This document shows, one piece after another, positions 1 through 9,706 of a DNA stretch of 64,000 bases (the first letter of the stretch is position 1; the number at the start of each line of letters is the position of its first letter). The DNA is from DUZB01 sp963747555. GTDB lineage: Bacteria; Desulfobacterota; DSM-4660; Desulfatiglandales; Desulfatiglandaceae. The stretch spans positions 1-64,000 of the forward strand of contig CAVVFZ010000023.1 of the NCBI GenBank assembly GCA_963747555.1. The letters are read 5' to 3'. The position numbers and the translations under genes were made by a program. The notes below the pieces were generated by a model. It was not told the DNA's origin. It did no database searches and saw nothing but the letters and a program-made list of their open reading frames with translations.

Positions 1-3000
1 CTCTCCTCCACCGCCTTGAGTTCCGCTTCCATCTCCTCCAGTTTGTTCCGTTCCTTCTGTACGATTTCAGCCTGGGCTTTCTTGATGAAATTCTCGTTGG
101 AGAGCTTCTTTCGGGTCCCTTCCATGCGTTTGGTCAGATCGTCGCGCTGCTTTCCGAGCCGCGTTCTTTCCTTTTCCACATCCACGGCGCCCAGCACAAA
201 GATCTCCATATTGCCCACCACCGCCCTCGCCGCATCACCGGCCGGGGCATCCTGCTCCGAAAGCGCCAGGGATTCCAGATTGGCCATCTGCCGCACGATA
301 TCCAGAAAGGGCGCGAATGCGGCATCCTGCAGCCTGCCTCCACGGATGACCACTTGAAGGGATTTTCGAGGAGACAGTCCGTGTTTCGATCGCACGTTGC
401 GGATGGCCCGTATGATCTCCTGTGCCATGGCCATCCGCTTTTCCAGTTCTTCGTCCTCCCAATCGGGGGTCGGCTCGGGCCAGACGCCTTTCACCAGAAG
501 TTCGGATCGGGGAAATGGAGCGGTAATACCTCTTTCCGGCGCAAGCTCGTTCAAACTTTGCCAGAGGGTCTCCGTAATAAACGGGACAAAGGGATGCAGC
601 AGGCTCAGAACCCGATCCAGCACCGTGGCCAAAACCTGGCGGGTGGCAGGCGCCTTGTCTTCGTCGGCCAGGTTTCCCTTGATCATCTCCAGATACCAGT
701 CGCACAGCTCGCCCCAGAAGAAGGAACGGCAGGTATTGATGGCGGCCGACGGGTTATAGTCTTCCAGATAGGTGTTCACTTCCCCAATGGTTTTCGACAG
801 TCTGGAAAGAATCCACCGGTCCATTTCATGAAACGCCGAGACCTTTCTCGGAACAAACGTAGTAGTCTTCCAGGTTCATGAACGCCAGGCGCGCGGCATT
901 CCACAGTTTGGTGCAGAAATGAACCCCCACCTCGAAACGCTCGCTGATGATCTTGGCCGAAGGGATATCTTTCATGGTGCCGGTCACATCAAACTCTTTG
1001 CCGGACTTGGGGCAGATGTAGGTGAAGATGGTCTTTCCGTGTTTGGCCGCGCCCAGGTCCACCAGTTCCCCGGTAAAGGGGCTTACGGCCTGAATGGGAA
1101 GCCGGATATCCTGCATGCCGGTCTGCAGTTCGCAAAGCACATACCGCATGGCGTCGGTGCCGTAGCGCTCGATGATATCCACGGGATCGATGCCGTTTCC
1201 CTTGGACTTGCTCATCCGCTCTCCCTTGCCGTCCAGGATGTTGGCGTGAATAAAGACATCCGTAAACGGCACATCCCCCAGATTGTAGAGGCCCATGATG
1301 ATCATGCGCGCAACCCACAGGGTGACGATGTCCCGGCCCGTGACGAGGCAGGACCCGGGATAATAGGCGTCGAGACAGTTGGGCGCTCCGTTGATGGAGC
1401 CGAGAGGCGTTTGTCCTTCTTCCACCTCGGCTGTTTCCGGGTCGGGCCAGCCCAGGGTGCTGTGGGGCCACAGGGCGCTTGAAAACCAGGTGTCCAGTAC
1501 GTCCGGGTCCTGCACAAGCCCGGCCTCTTCCAGTACCCGGCCGCATGCCTCCACGGCCTGCTCATCCCGCAGGCAGACCATCAGCTCCACCATATCCTGA
1601 ATTTCAGAGGGCGCCTCATTTTCCGAAATCAATTTGCTTGTGCCGTCCGTCAGACCGATGCGTGCACAGACATCCTTTCGGGACAGGTAGGGTTCCAGAA
1701 CTTTCAGGGCGCGGTGTAACTCCTCCCCGTTCACCTGTTTTTTCCAGATGGGAATGCGGTGCCCCCACCAGAGCTGCCTGCTGATGCACCAGTCCCTTTT
1801 TTCCCCCAGCCAGTTCAGATAGGTCCCCGCGTATCGGTCCGCGTCCGGATGAAATTTCACGTCCCGGCCGGTGGCCGATTTCCACTCCCCTTCCGCCGCC
1901 TGAATAGCGGCCTGGGCCAGCCCCGGCGCAACGAACTCTTTCTCCGTTTCCCGGCCGCAAACGATTCCGCCGTCCACATCCCCCATGGCCACGAACCATT
2001 GAAGCGACAGATAGGGTTCAATGGGCGTCTTGGAACGATCCGAGTGCCCCACGTCCACCTGGCGATCTTCCACGGATTCCAGGAGGCCCCGCCTTTCCAG
2101 GTCGTCAACCACCCGGTCACGCGCGGCAAACCGGTCCATCCCCGCGTAGGCCCCGGCATTTTCGTTGAGTGTTCCGTCGGGATTGAGAATGTTGATAATC
2201 TCTATTTCATCCGCGTGTCGCTGCCAAACATCATAATCGTTGGGATCGTGGGCAGGCGTGATTTTCACGCAACCGCTGCCCAATCCCGGCTTGGCCCAGG
2301 GGTCCGCGATGAGAGGAATGGGGCGATCCTGCAACGGCAGCAGAACCTTTCTGCCGTTCCGGGCCATTTCAGCAAGGCGAAGGAGTTGAGGCAGATGGGT
2401 TTCCCGTCGCTTTATCAGCCGATCCAGCTCTTCTTCCAACTCCTTTTGTTCCCTTTTGGGCGCGGAAAGGAGTTTCTCCCGCGTCTGCGCGATCAACTGC
2501 GAAAGCTCCCTTTCCGGGTCCGGATGGCAGGCCACCGCCGTATCCCCCAACATGGTTTCCGGACGCGTGGTGGCCACCACCACATATTCCGGCTCACCCG
2601 GCTCCGGATCGATGATTGGATAACGCATGTACCAGAAATGGCTTTCCACGCTCTCGTAAATAATTTCATCGTCCGCAACCGCCGTCTGGAGGTGACAATC
2701 CCAGTTCACCAGACGGTTGCCCCGATAGATGACCCCGTCCCGGAACATGGAAAAAAAGGTGTGCCGAACCGCCCGGGCGCAAACCCGGTCCATGGTGAAA
2801 CGGGCCCGGTCCCAATCGCAGGAACAGCCCATGGTTTTCAACTGGCCATAGATCCGTTTCTGATACTCCTCTTTCCATTGCCAGATCCGCTCAACAAGGG
2901 CATTACGTCCGATATCGTGCCGGGTCTTCCCCTCCAGTTCAAAAAGCCGCTTTTCCACAACCGCCTGGGTGGCGATTCCCGCATGATCGCTGCCCACCAT

Positions 3001-3237
3001 CCAAAGGGTATCGTCTCCCATCATGCGGTGCCACCGGATCAGGAGATCCTGCATGACGTTATCCATGGCATGCCCCATATGCAGGGCCCCGGTCACGTTG
3101 GGCAGGGGCATCATGATCACATATTTTTTTACACCGGATCGGGGAGCGGCTGCGAAGGCCTTTGAACGGAACCAGAGTTCGTTGGTGGATTTTTCGGCCT
3201 CGGCCGGGCTGTAATGGATGGGTATCTCTTTTTGCAT
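1..3237 (-). CDS. valS: Valine-tRNA ligase, frameshifted, 3' end outside window
   Basis: Class Ia aminoacyl-tRNA synthetase that charges tRNA-Val. The N-terminal part carries the HIGH-type signature HMGH at residues 53-56 and the KMSKS-type loop ERMSKSKGNGIDP. I chose the ATG at 3237 because GAAAGAGGA lies just upstream and MQKEIPIHYSPAEAEK matches family N-termini; an upstream in-frame ATG at 3357 adds an unlikely extension. The first frame stops at 826. Near 850 the family sequence (VPRKVSAFHEMDRWILSRL) continues in another frame through the anticodon-binding domain and ends in the typical C-terminal coiled coil (SNENFIKKAQAEIVQKE), which runs off the window start. Removing one base near 850 restores a full-length enzyme. 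ValRS is essential, so an assembly error is more likely than a true pseudogene. Confidence 0.93.
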
Positions 3238-3671
3238 GTAAATCCTCTTTCTTTTGATTAAAAGCCCGGGAATGTGCGGATTTCGACCAGTTCCGGCAAG
3301 CTTCACAACAGCGTTCAGTTGAAATGAATCCTGTGATTCACAGGAAAACATGTTCAATTCTTTAGCACAAAAATATCAGTGTGTGTTTTTACCACAAAAT
3401 CGGCCCTGACGGGTAGCATTTTATAGCGCCCCGTGTCAATGCCCTATCGGGCTGTGCTCCATGGCATCTCAAGTGCTTCGCCGATTCGGTTTCCTAAAAT
3501 CTCGTTGAAGCCACATGGAAAACCTCTCACGATCTGCTGAGTAATGTGGAAAATGGAAACCAAATAAGGATGGATGAATGTTTGTTATTCTTCCATACTT
3601 TTTTCACTTGACCATCATCAGAAACTGAAGGTATTCTCACAACCTGAGAAAACGTTACTTGGAATGATACA
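3238..3671. other. Intergenic stretch with a short palindrome
   Basis: This 434-base stretch separates valS from the next plus-strand gene. The only structure seen is a perfect palindrome, CCTGTGATTCACAGG at 3330-3344 (7-bp arms, 1-base centre), about 93 bases upstream of the valS start. It could be a regulator site or a hairpin in the valS leader. No open frame worth calling was found. Confidence 0.4.
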
Positions 3672-3878
3672 ATGAGTGATCAAAAAAGACGTTTTGCTAT
3701 CTGCGTCGACAATACGGATTATGAAGCCTCTCTGATCTTGAGAAAGATATATGGAATCATTCCTGATGAGCCTGGTGATGAAGATGATCTTATTAGGATC
3801 GTCGATGAGAGTGGAGAGGATTATCTCTATCATAAGAGCGGCTTCTTACTCGTCGAATTTCCGCAAGAAGTGGAGTAG
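3672..3878 (+). CDS. Small acidic hypothetical protein (68 aa)
   Basis: Encodes an acidic 68-residue protein with the internal phrases FAICVDNTDYEASL and DLIRIVDESGEDYLY. This has the look of a conserved small protein family known to me only as hypothetical. It has no signal peptide or membrane segment. A short GGA sits about 8 bases before the ATG. It lies just upstream of a decayed toxin-antitoxin pair, in a region rich in transferred fragments. No function is proposed. Confidence 0.65.
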   Translation: MSDQKRRFAICVDNTDYEASLILRKIYGIIPDEPGDEDDLIRIVDESGEDYLYHKSGFLLVEFPQEVE

Positions 3879-3950
3879 GCGTTGCTCGCATCTCAAGGCA
3901 ATAGCGCCCCAGATATCAGTTTGTAACGCATCAGCTTCCCGAAGTCGCTA

Positions 3951-4146
3951 ACCAAACGGATGCCGAGCGCATTTAAAAAGATTGGATGTAAAATCAGCTC
4001 AGGCCATCAACCGTATCCGGTCAGACGCGAACAGCGCGCTCCTCATCCTCACCGTCATCCGCGACACGAAGTACACTGAAGAAATCACAAAAGAAATGAT
4101 TGAAAAGAGCAAAGATGTATTGAAATGGGTCAAGAAACAGTTCTAA
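3951..4146 (+). pseudogene. HEPN-like C-terminal remnant
   Basis: An open stretch without a start codon encodes a helical tail ending in KEMIEKSKDVLKWVKKQF before TAA at 4144-4146. Its last 22 bases overlap the next gene, a nucleotidyltransferase of the MNT type, which is the usual gene arrangement of HEPN/MNT toxin-antitoxin pairs. An upstream in-frame stop near 3948 and the missing N-terminal half mark it as a remnant. The HEPN assignment rests on helical character and the neighbour, not on a catalytic motif. Confidence 0.4.
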
Positions 4147-4474
4147 CCACCATCAAAAAATTCAAGAATGCGCTGGAGTCCATCAATATCCAAGTTGAGC
4201 AGCTCATCCTGTTTGGTTCCCAAGCGGAAGGCACTGCCCGCTAAGATTCAGATATTGACCTGGTTGTCATTTCCTCAAGCTTCACAAACAAGAGCTACTG
4301 GGAGCGCATAAACATCTTGAGCGATGCTATCTATCAAGTTTTGCGCCTATCGAAGCATCCGCATTTACTCCGGATGAATGGAAATCTAAAAAATCCCTGA
4401 TTTCTGATTACGCTAAGAACGGCGTCTTGGTTAGACATATACTGTCGGGTGGGGGGACGCCCATCAGTAAATAA
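4125..4474 (+). pseudogene. MNT-type nucleotidyltransferase, broken by stop and frameshift
   Basis: Reading from ATG 4125 gives the minimal nucleotidyltransferase core LILFGSQAEGTAR, then an in-frame TAA at 4242-4244, then DSDIDLVVIS, so the GS and DxD active-site motifs sit either side of the stop. A second lesion, one missing base near 4339, moves the tail (FAPIEASAFTPDEWK) into another frame ending at 4474. Intact relatives are about 100-120 residues and pair with HEPN proteins as antitoxin or AMPylating partner. With two independent lesions the gene is very likely dead. Confidence 0.75.
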
Positions 4475-4661
4475 CTAACTCATTTAACATCTAAGAATTA
4501 CAGAGGAAGATAGCTCGTTTCATGGCATGGTGTAAGTAATTGCACGAGTCTCATGTCTACACCGTTGACACTTGTGCTCTTTTTTATCAAAATGCCTCAA
4601 CTACGCCTTCCACCCGATGAACGGGTGAAGGCGGCGTTCATGATACCCCAACGAGGTGAAA

Positions 4662-4979
4662 ATGACCTTCCCTTACAAGATCAATTTTAAACAAATGGAG
4701 TGGGAAACACCCAATGAAGGAGACCGGCATAAATGCCTCGATCAGGATGGGCAGCGCATCCGGCTTGTGGAGTACTCCGATGAAATGCCTGCTCATTGGT
4801 GTGAGGAGGGGCATTGCGGGTATATGATAGAGGGTGAAATGGAAATCGAATACCCCGGCGCCACGATCACCTACGGCCCGGGTGACGGTATCTTCATCCC
4901 GGATGGGCCTGAACATCGGCACAGGGGCAAGGTCCTGTCCGGAAAGGCCTTGATGTTTTTTATGGAAGCCATGGGATGA
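4662..4979 (+). CDS. Cupin-domain protein
   Basis: A 105-residue single cupin fold. The pattern is a conserved beta-barrel with MPAHWCEEGHCGYMIEGEMEIEY (first cupin motif, metal-ligand type His/Glu residues), then GPGDGIFIPDGPEHRHRG (second motif). Proteins like this are small metal-binding enzymes or sensors and the substrate cannot be read from sequence. ATG 4662 is chosen over the in-frame GTG at 4656 because the GAGG of the ribosome site overlaps that GTG. The gene stands alone between decayed genes and torT-like DNA. Confidence 0.8.
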   Translation: MTFPYKINFKQMEWETPNEGDRHKCLDQDGQRIRLVEYSDEMPAHWCEEGHCGYMIEGEMEIEYPGATITYGPGDGIFIPDGPEHRHRGKVLSGKALMFFMEAMG

Positions 4980-5100
4980 ATTCGTAACAATTCGAATTCA
5001 TCGCGTTTTAAGTGTTAGGTGTTATGTTTATGGCGTTACCGCGGACCGATCCTCAACTCAATTCGTGCATCACTCCGATGCACTTAACCCTGGGGTTGCC

Positions 5101-6237
5101 ATGAAAACAGTATCCCGATTTTCGATCACCCTGATAGTGTCGGCAGCATTTGTATTGATTACGAATCTTTGCAACGCGGAAGAAATATTGGTTAACAGTT
5201 ACTATGGCCACTACGATGCTGCTCAGAAGAAACCGGGATTCCCGTCCGGGAGTCTGGTTGGACCGAAATCCGAGTCCTGGCAGACTCCAACACCCAAGAA
5301 ACAGTATCATATCGGTGTTCTCATCCCCCATTTGCAGGATTCCTATTGGAAAACGGCCAGTTACGGGATTATGCACCATGCGAGCGAGCTGGGTGTGAAG
5401 ATTACCCTCTATGAAGCCGGCGGGTATGGCCATGTGGGAAGGCAAAGAAGTCAGCTGGAGAGGCTGGTGGATAATGAAAAAGTGGATGGGGTGATATTGG
5501 CGTCCGTCAATTATTCAAAATTGGATGATCCGGTGGCAAAAAGCGTTGATAACGGCACCCCCGTCATCGAATTGATTAACGATATCCTTGCGCCGAAAAT
5601 TCAAGGGAAGGCGTTGGTCTCATTTTTCGAGATGGGATTTAAGGCCGGTGAATTTGTTCTCAATCATTCAGGAGGACAAAATATCAAAGTGGCTTTTTAT
5701 CCCGGGCCGGAAGGATCTGGTTGGGCGCCGGATACGTTCCTCGGCTTTCAATCGGCTGTTGAAAACAGAAGGAATAAGAATCAAAAGATTACCATTGTCG
5801 GACCATTTTACGGCGATACACGTCCCGGAGTCCAGGCCATGAGAATACGCCTTACGCTGGGGCAACCGGAGAATCAGGATATTGATTATCTGATCGGATG
5901 CGCCACCGCCGTCAGCGAAGCCGTGACCTATCTGGAAGAGAATCGGGACAAGCTGAAAAAAGCGAAAATTGTGTCCACCTATATTACGGACTTGGTATAC
6001 GATTTGATGGAAAAGGGCGCTGTTCTCGCTTCTCCCTCCGATCAGACCATTCAACAAACAACGCTTGCACTGGACATGATGGTGAGACTGCTGAACGGAG
6101 AACAGCCCGGAAAAGACTTTGCATTCCGAACAGGTCCGGTCATTCCCGTGATTTCAGAACAGAACATCGGAAATTACAGGTATGAGTCGCTCTTCGGCCC
6201 AAAAGATTTTGTCCCCATCGTGCAGGAATGGAAGTAA
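5101..6237 (+). CDS. torT: TorT-like periplasmic ligand-binding protein
   Basis: Periplasmic binding protein of the LacI/ribose-binding fold, closest in style to TorT, which binds trimethylamine N-oxide and presents it to the TorS sensor kinase. Residues 1-26 form a Sec signal peptide (MKTVSRFSITLIVSAAF, cleavage after CNA). The mature part has YHIGVLIPHLQDSYWKT and the hinge and lobe pattern VDGVILASVN, VIELINDIL. The ATG at 5101 begins the signal peptide; the longer frame from 5065 would block it. No torS, torR or torCAD gene is next to it, so its partner kinase is unknown. The PAS kinases at 47-64 kb have no obvious periplasmic domain. Confidence 0.8.
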   Translation: MKTVSRFSITLIVSAAFVLITNLCNAEEILVNSYYGHYDAAQKKPGFPSGSLVGPKSESWQTPTPKKQYHIGVLIPHLQDSYWKTASYGIMHHASELGVKITLYEAGGYGHVGRQRSQLERLVDNEKVDGVILASVNYSKLDDPVAKSVDNGTPVIELINDILAPKIQGKALVSFFEMGFKAGEFVLNHSGGQNIKVAFYPGPEGSGWAPDTFLGFQSAVENRRNKNQKITIVGPFYGDTRPGVQAMRIRLTLGQPENQDIDYLIGCATAVSEAVTYLEENRDKLKKAKIVSTYITDLVYDLMEKGAVLASPSDQTIQQTTLALDMMVRLLNGEQPGKDFAFRTGPVIPVISEQNIGNYRYESLFGPKDFVPIVQEWK

Positions 6238-6239
6238 TG

Positions 6240-6360
6240 TGTCCCCCTTCCTTACCCATATGTGAAAATAGATAGTTTCCATTCATAAATGGCCCTATTC
6301 CGCAATCCCCCGCTTGGTGCGGGACAAGTCGGCGTCAAACTGCGTTGTTGAAGGGGGACA
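6240..6360. repeat. Inverted repeat pair after torT
   Basis: TGTCCCCCTTC at 6240-6250 is exactly inverted as GAAGGGGGACA at 6350-6360, framing 99 bases with no gene. GGGACA-type ends recur near the RAYT transposase at 8.4-9.4 kb, so this may be a small element of that type, although no third copy was found. The remaining bases to 6486 hold no recognisable gene. Confidence 0.45.
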
Positions 6361-6486
6361 ATATCCAGGCGTAAATATTTTTCCTGGTTTCTTCGGCAAG
6401 ATTTCCAAGAGGCGAAATCATGTTCTTTCGATCATGTGTATCCTTTACCATATCCTTCGGCGGTTTCGCTCCAGCTGCGGCTGTGG

Positions 6487-6792
6487 CTACGGCTTTCCGA
6501 TTACGCGATAGAACTGGTCCACAGGCGGTTCCCCGGTAGCGCCCATGATAGACTCCAGTAGCTTCAAATAGTCCTCGTCCTTGTCTGCTTCAGCATCGAT
6601 TCGTTCGTAGTCCGCCAGTGAAGCATAACGTGTCTGAATGACAACCCGACCTCTCTTTCCCGCCAAATTGTACATGAGCTCCACTGAGATCTCAGGAAAT
6701 TTCTTTTCGAAATGCGTCTTGGCTTTGAGAAGCGCCTCGAAAAATTCCGAATAATTCCCGCTGTAACCGATTTCCCTCCGATGTATAATCAT
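6487..6792 (-). CDS. Hypothetical protein, probable alpha+beta dimeric barrel fold
   Basis: 101-residue protein starting MIIHRREIGYSGNYSEFFEALLKAK, with a good GGGAGG site before the ATG at 6792. The alternation of strand-like (SVELMYNLAGKRGRVVIQTRY) and helix-like segments (YERIDAEADKDEDYLKLLESI) suggests a ferredoxin-like fold of the NIPSNAP/ABM kind. That is a guess from pattern only. No catalytic residues or partner genes point to a role. Confidence 0.6.
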   Translation of the reverse strand: MIIHRREIGYSGNYSEFFEALLKAKTHFEKKFPEISVELMYNLAGKRGRVVIQTRYASLADYERIDAEADKDEDYLKLLESIMGATGEPPVDQFYRVIGKP

Positions 6793-6886
6793 TAGAACCT
6801 CCCGATGCGGCTTGCATCATCAAAAAGTATTTAAATTATTATGTTACATCCCAATTTCGGACAAATGGGAACAAATTGCAATAACC

Positions 6887-6973
6887 TCATCGCGACAGAC
6901 CAAGCGTGAACAAGAGGCCGGCAATTGCCATAAGTATCTGAACGCTTCCCTTCTTCACAGTCTTTCTCAGCAT
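6887..6973 (-). CDS. Possible 28-aa single-span membrane peptide
   Basis: A very short frame, ATG at 6973, reads a basic head MLRKTVKKGSVQ followed by a hydrophobic stretch ILMAIAGLLFTLGL and ends SR-stop. GGGAGG lies about 6 bases before the ATG, a stronger site than most genes here have. Composition fits a small inner-membrane peptide, possibly toxin-like. There is no homology evidence, so it remains a candidate. Confidence 0.3.
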   Translation of the reverse strand: MLRKTVKKGSVQILMAIAGLLFTLGLSR

Positions 6974-7497
6974 GCTATCCCTCCCGGTGTCAGAGGTCAA
7001 AATCCGAATGCTCGGCGGAAACATTTCCGTTATGGTAAATTTAATCGTGTCCTCCCGGGAATACTATAGGGTGAGTCACCCATTTTCAGGGAAAATGGTC
7101 GTACCTACGATTCTACACCCGCGGCGAAGTGCAACGCTCCGTTGGTTTTGACAAATTGCCATTCCATTTGAGGACAGGTTGAATAGGCTTGCCATAGCGC
7201 CCCGATTATGTGTAGTAAATGACCAGACAGGGGAACGAAATGACGGGGAAGTGAGGAATAGGGGTATTCAACTTCACATAATCCAGCGCTTCACATAACA
7301 CTTTTTATGTTGAGCTCGACACAACATGTGATTCGACAGAACCGGGTTTGGAAGCACGTTGCACGAATAAATTCGCACCTACCAGCGCAATTAATCATCA
7401 AAAAGCCCTTGTAGTGCGGTTTCACCCGCATTTGTCAGAAATCGTGAACGCACCCCATTTTTGCATGAGGCCTCCTTCTTCTACCGGACCATCATCC
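6974..7497. other. Intergenic stretch with two adjacent palindromes
   Basis: This gene-poor region contains GGGTGAGTCACCC at 7069-7081, which directly abuts a hairpin with 8-bp arms, CCATTTTC and GAAAATGG, at 7080-7098. There is no U-run, so it is not a classical terminator. Towards the GNAT gene, on the minus strand, AAGGAGG precedes an ATG that reads only 14 codons, probably the start of a lost gene. No other feature is supported. Confidence 0.35.
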
Positions 7498-8256
7498 TTA
7501 TTTTCCATACTTAATCGCAGCCATTACCGGATTTTTGTGCACACGGCTCATTTCCGTAGCCCTGAATTGACTAACCCGAGCAAAGTATGAGTCATAGTCC
7601 GCCAGTGCCGAAGGCCGTAACATGAACTTGCCATCCGGCATTTCAGTCAAAATTTCTTTTTCTATTAGACTTTCAATCGCCGGGTTCGTATGATCCACCT
7701 TTATACCGGCAATGTCATAGTCGATAATAGCATCGGTAATGGCGTCTTTTTCAATTACCGACAACTGTCTGAATGCCTGATGAAACTCAACCGTCCCGCT
7801 TGGCGCCCGTCCGAAAAGCGACTTTGCCACAAAGACTGCTTGGGGTATTCCCTCATGGATTAACTGAGGGTGGTTCTTAAAGCCAAACCGATCGAAGTAT
7901 GCAGGCAACCCCACGAGCGCACAGCCTTTGCTACCCATGGACTTCAGCAAGGCTAACCCATTATTGACCAGGGCCGTGCCTATTCGGCGACCCTGAAAAT
8001 CCGGCAGCACGGATACCGGACCGAGACCATGCCAGTTCGTTGTTCCATCGGAGATCGTAACGGGCGAAAAGGCAATGTGCCCGACAACCCTGCCATCAAC
8101 TTCAGCCACGAGCGATATGGTCAGTGCGCCGGCGGCACGCAGATCACGAATGATAAAATGCTCTGTTTGTTGACTGAACGAATGATCCTCAAAGGCTACC
8201 TTTGCAACTTCGGCGATCGCCTCCATGTCTGATGGTTTTTCACTTCTGATAACCAA
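7498..8256 (-). CDS. GNAT N-acetyltransferase (YhbS-like) with C-terminal extension
   Basis: 252-residue acetyl-CoA-dependent acyltransferase. The GNAT core spans about residues 1-165. It starts MVIRSEKPSDMEAIAEVAKVAF, has the acetyl-CoA loop QGRRIGTALVNNGL and the YhbS-style ending KGCALVGLPAYFDRFGF with GTVEFHQAF. About 85 further residues follow that are not part of the standard domain. The acceptor is unknown. It is a single gene with no operon partner. Confidence 0.85.
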   Translation of the reverse strand: MVIRSEKPSDMEAIAEVAKVAFEDHSFSQQTEHFIIRDLRAAGALTISLVAEVDGRVVGHIAFSPVTISDGTTNWHGLGPVSVLPDFQGRRIGTALVNNGLALLKSMGSKGCALVGLPAYFDRFGFKNHPQLIHEGIPQAVFVAKSLFGRAPSGTVEFHQAFRQLSVIEKDAITDAIIDYDIAGIKVDHTNPAIESLIEKEILTEMPDGKFMLRPSALADYDSYFARVSQFRATEMSRVHKNPVMAAIKYGK

Positions 8257-8364
8257 TCTATTATCCTTTCACCTCTTTGATATTTTTCCTGACACGATGT
8301 GCCCGCACTTCAAGTTAGTAGCGGTTTTCGTTGTTCTCAAGTATTTTAGCATTTTTTCAAAAGG

Positions 8365-8395
8365 GACAGAGTTAAGAGAGTTAAGGGACAGGCAA
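8365..8395. repeat. GGGACAG / TTAAG repeats upstream of transposase
   Basis: The sequence has GGGACAG, AGTTAAG, AGAGTTAAG and GGGACAG again within 31 bases. Short direct units of this kind are commonly seen near RAYT-type transposases. It ends about 90 bases before the transposase start and may be part of a REP-like unit recognised by that protein. Confidence 0.4.
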
Positions 8396-8486
8396 AATAA
8401 TCCATTTTTTTGTTGACGCAGTCAGAGATTGCTGATAGTGAAAACAACAACGAACTTTGAGCCATATCTTGCCAAGGAGGCCTAAG

Positions 8487-9410
8487 ATGCCAAGGATAGC
8501 CAGGATGCTGATTCGGGAAAAAGAATCCGTTTACCATGTGATGTCCCGCACGGCCCTTCCAGGATTTCCGCTGGGAGATGTAGAAAAAGACTTTCTGCTT
8601 AATCTAATCAAGGAATTAAGCAAGGTGTTTTTTTCAGAAATACTGGGGCTTTGCATTATGGGAAACCACTTCCATCTCCTTGTTCGTATGCATCCTGACT
8701 TGAATTACCCCAATGAGGAAATCATAAGAAGATACAAACTGTACTATGGCAAGGATAAGCTTATGCCGGAAGGTAATTCCGCGCTGTTCCGGGAAAAATG
8801 GTCAAGCCTTTCTGAATTTGTAAAAGAGATCAAACAGACATTCGCCCGTTATTACAATAAACGGCATGAAAGACGTGGCTATTTCTGGGGTGAGCGGTAT
8901 AAAAGTTTGATAGTAGAAAACGGTGAAACACTGGTAAATTGCCTTGCCTACATTGATCTCAACCCTGTCCGGGCCGGTATTGTTTCAAAACCAGAAGACT
9001 ACCGATGGAACTCGATTGGTTATCATGTGCAAACCGGCAATAAGGACAGATTCCTTTCACTTGACCTTGGCATGAAGGAATTCGGTGTAAAGGGTAAGAC
9101 GGAGAGCTTGAGACTATACAGGGAATTTTTATATGAAACAGGCGCTGTAGAGGTTACAGGGAATAAGGTCAATATTAAAGAAGAAGTGGTTGAAAAGGAA
9201 CGTGGAAAAGGTTTTCAACTAACGAGGGCGGATCTTTTCAAACATCGCACACGATATTTTACAGATTCCGGAATAATTGGATCAAAGGAATTTGTAAGAG
9301 AAAATTTTCAAAGGTTCAGGCACCTGTTTCAATCTAAGAATGAACGAAATCCCAGGCATGTGATCGGACTGGACGGCATATATTCGATGAAACGATTATC
9401 CTTCAATTGA
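8487..9410 (+). mobile_element. REP-associated tyrosine transposase (Y1 HUH family)
   Basis: A 307-residue transposase of the IS200/RAYT single-strand nuclease family. It has the metal-binding HUH motif (MGNHFHLLVRM), the catalytic tyrosine region (CLAYIDLNPVRAGI) and the family phrase GYFWGERYKSL. ATG 8487 follows a strong AAGGAGG; the longer frame from 8457 lacks one. RAYTs are domesticated single-copy relatives of IS200 that move REP-type palindromes. Several short inverted-repeat elements in this window (6.2, 15.7 and 33.2 kb) are possible substrates, but no shared core sequence was established. Confidence 0.9.
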
Positions 9411-9429
9411 CAGATGGGGATGAGGACAG

Positions 9430-9675
9430 GACCAATTTCATCCATTCTTGTTTCGCCGCTGGTCCGGGTTAGGGTATCTCTCACAAGCAGATCTCATCGC
9501 TTGGGAGACAGATCTCTCCGGACGGTCCTTTGCGGTTCCGCCCTTGCCTTCGGCTAGTATTCTGTTTAATTATGTTCACCACATTAACCGGACTCACATA
9601 CAGGGGACTTTTACCCCATAAGTTCACGCCAGTGCCGTGCGCGTACATGAGCGAATCGAGGGGCTGACTCCGCAC
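9430..9675 (-). mobile_element. Group II intron 5' fragment (domain I region), no reverse transcriptase
   Basis: On the minus strand the sequence starts at 9675 with GTGCGG, the group II 5' splice consensus GUGYG. It continues with landmarks of bacterial intron domain I: TTATGGGGTAAAAGTCCCC, then TAGCCGAAGGCAAGGGC, then ACCCTAACCCGGAC. The order and spacing fit the start of a bacterial group II intron. No intron-encoded protein, domain V or 3' end follows; the transposase gene occupies the next DNA. The short open frame here is not a credible protein. The lower edge is approximate. Confidence 0.55.
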
Positions 9676-9706
9676 AGCGCCGCGATTGGATGTGGAAAAT
9701 AATCAC

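Noticed and set aside
1759..3165. 468-codon plus-strand open frame
   Set aside because: It lies wholly antisense to the conserved valS core and its translation has no family features; it is a shadow of GC-rich coding DNA.
7380..7475. 14-codon minus-strand frame after AAGGAGG
   Set aside because: The ribosome site is good, but the frame ends almost at once and no continuation in another frame looks protein-like.
9481..9675. 64-aa protein on the minus strand
   Set aside because: It coincides with the structured intron 5' region, so it is better explained as RNA than as protein.
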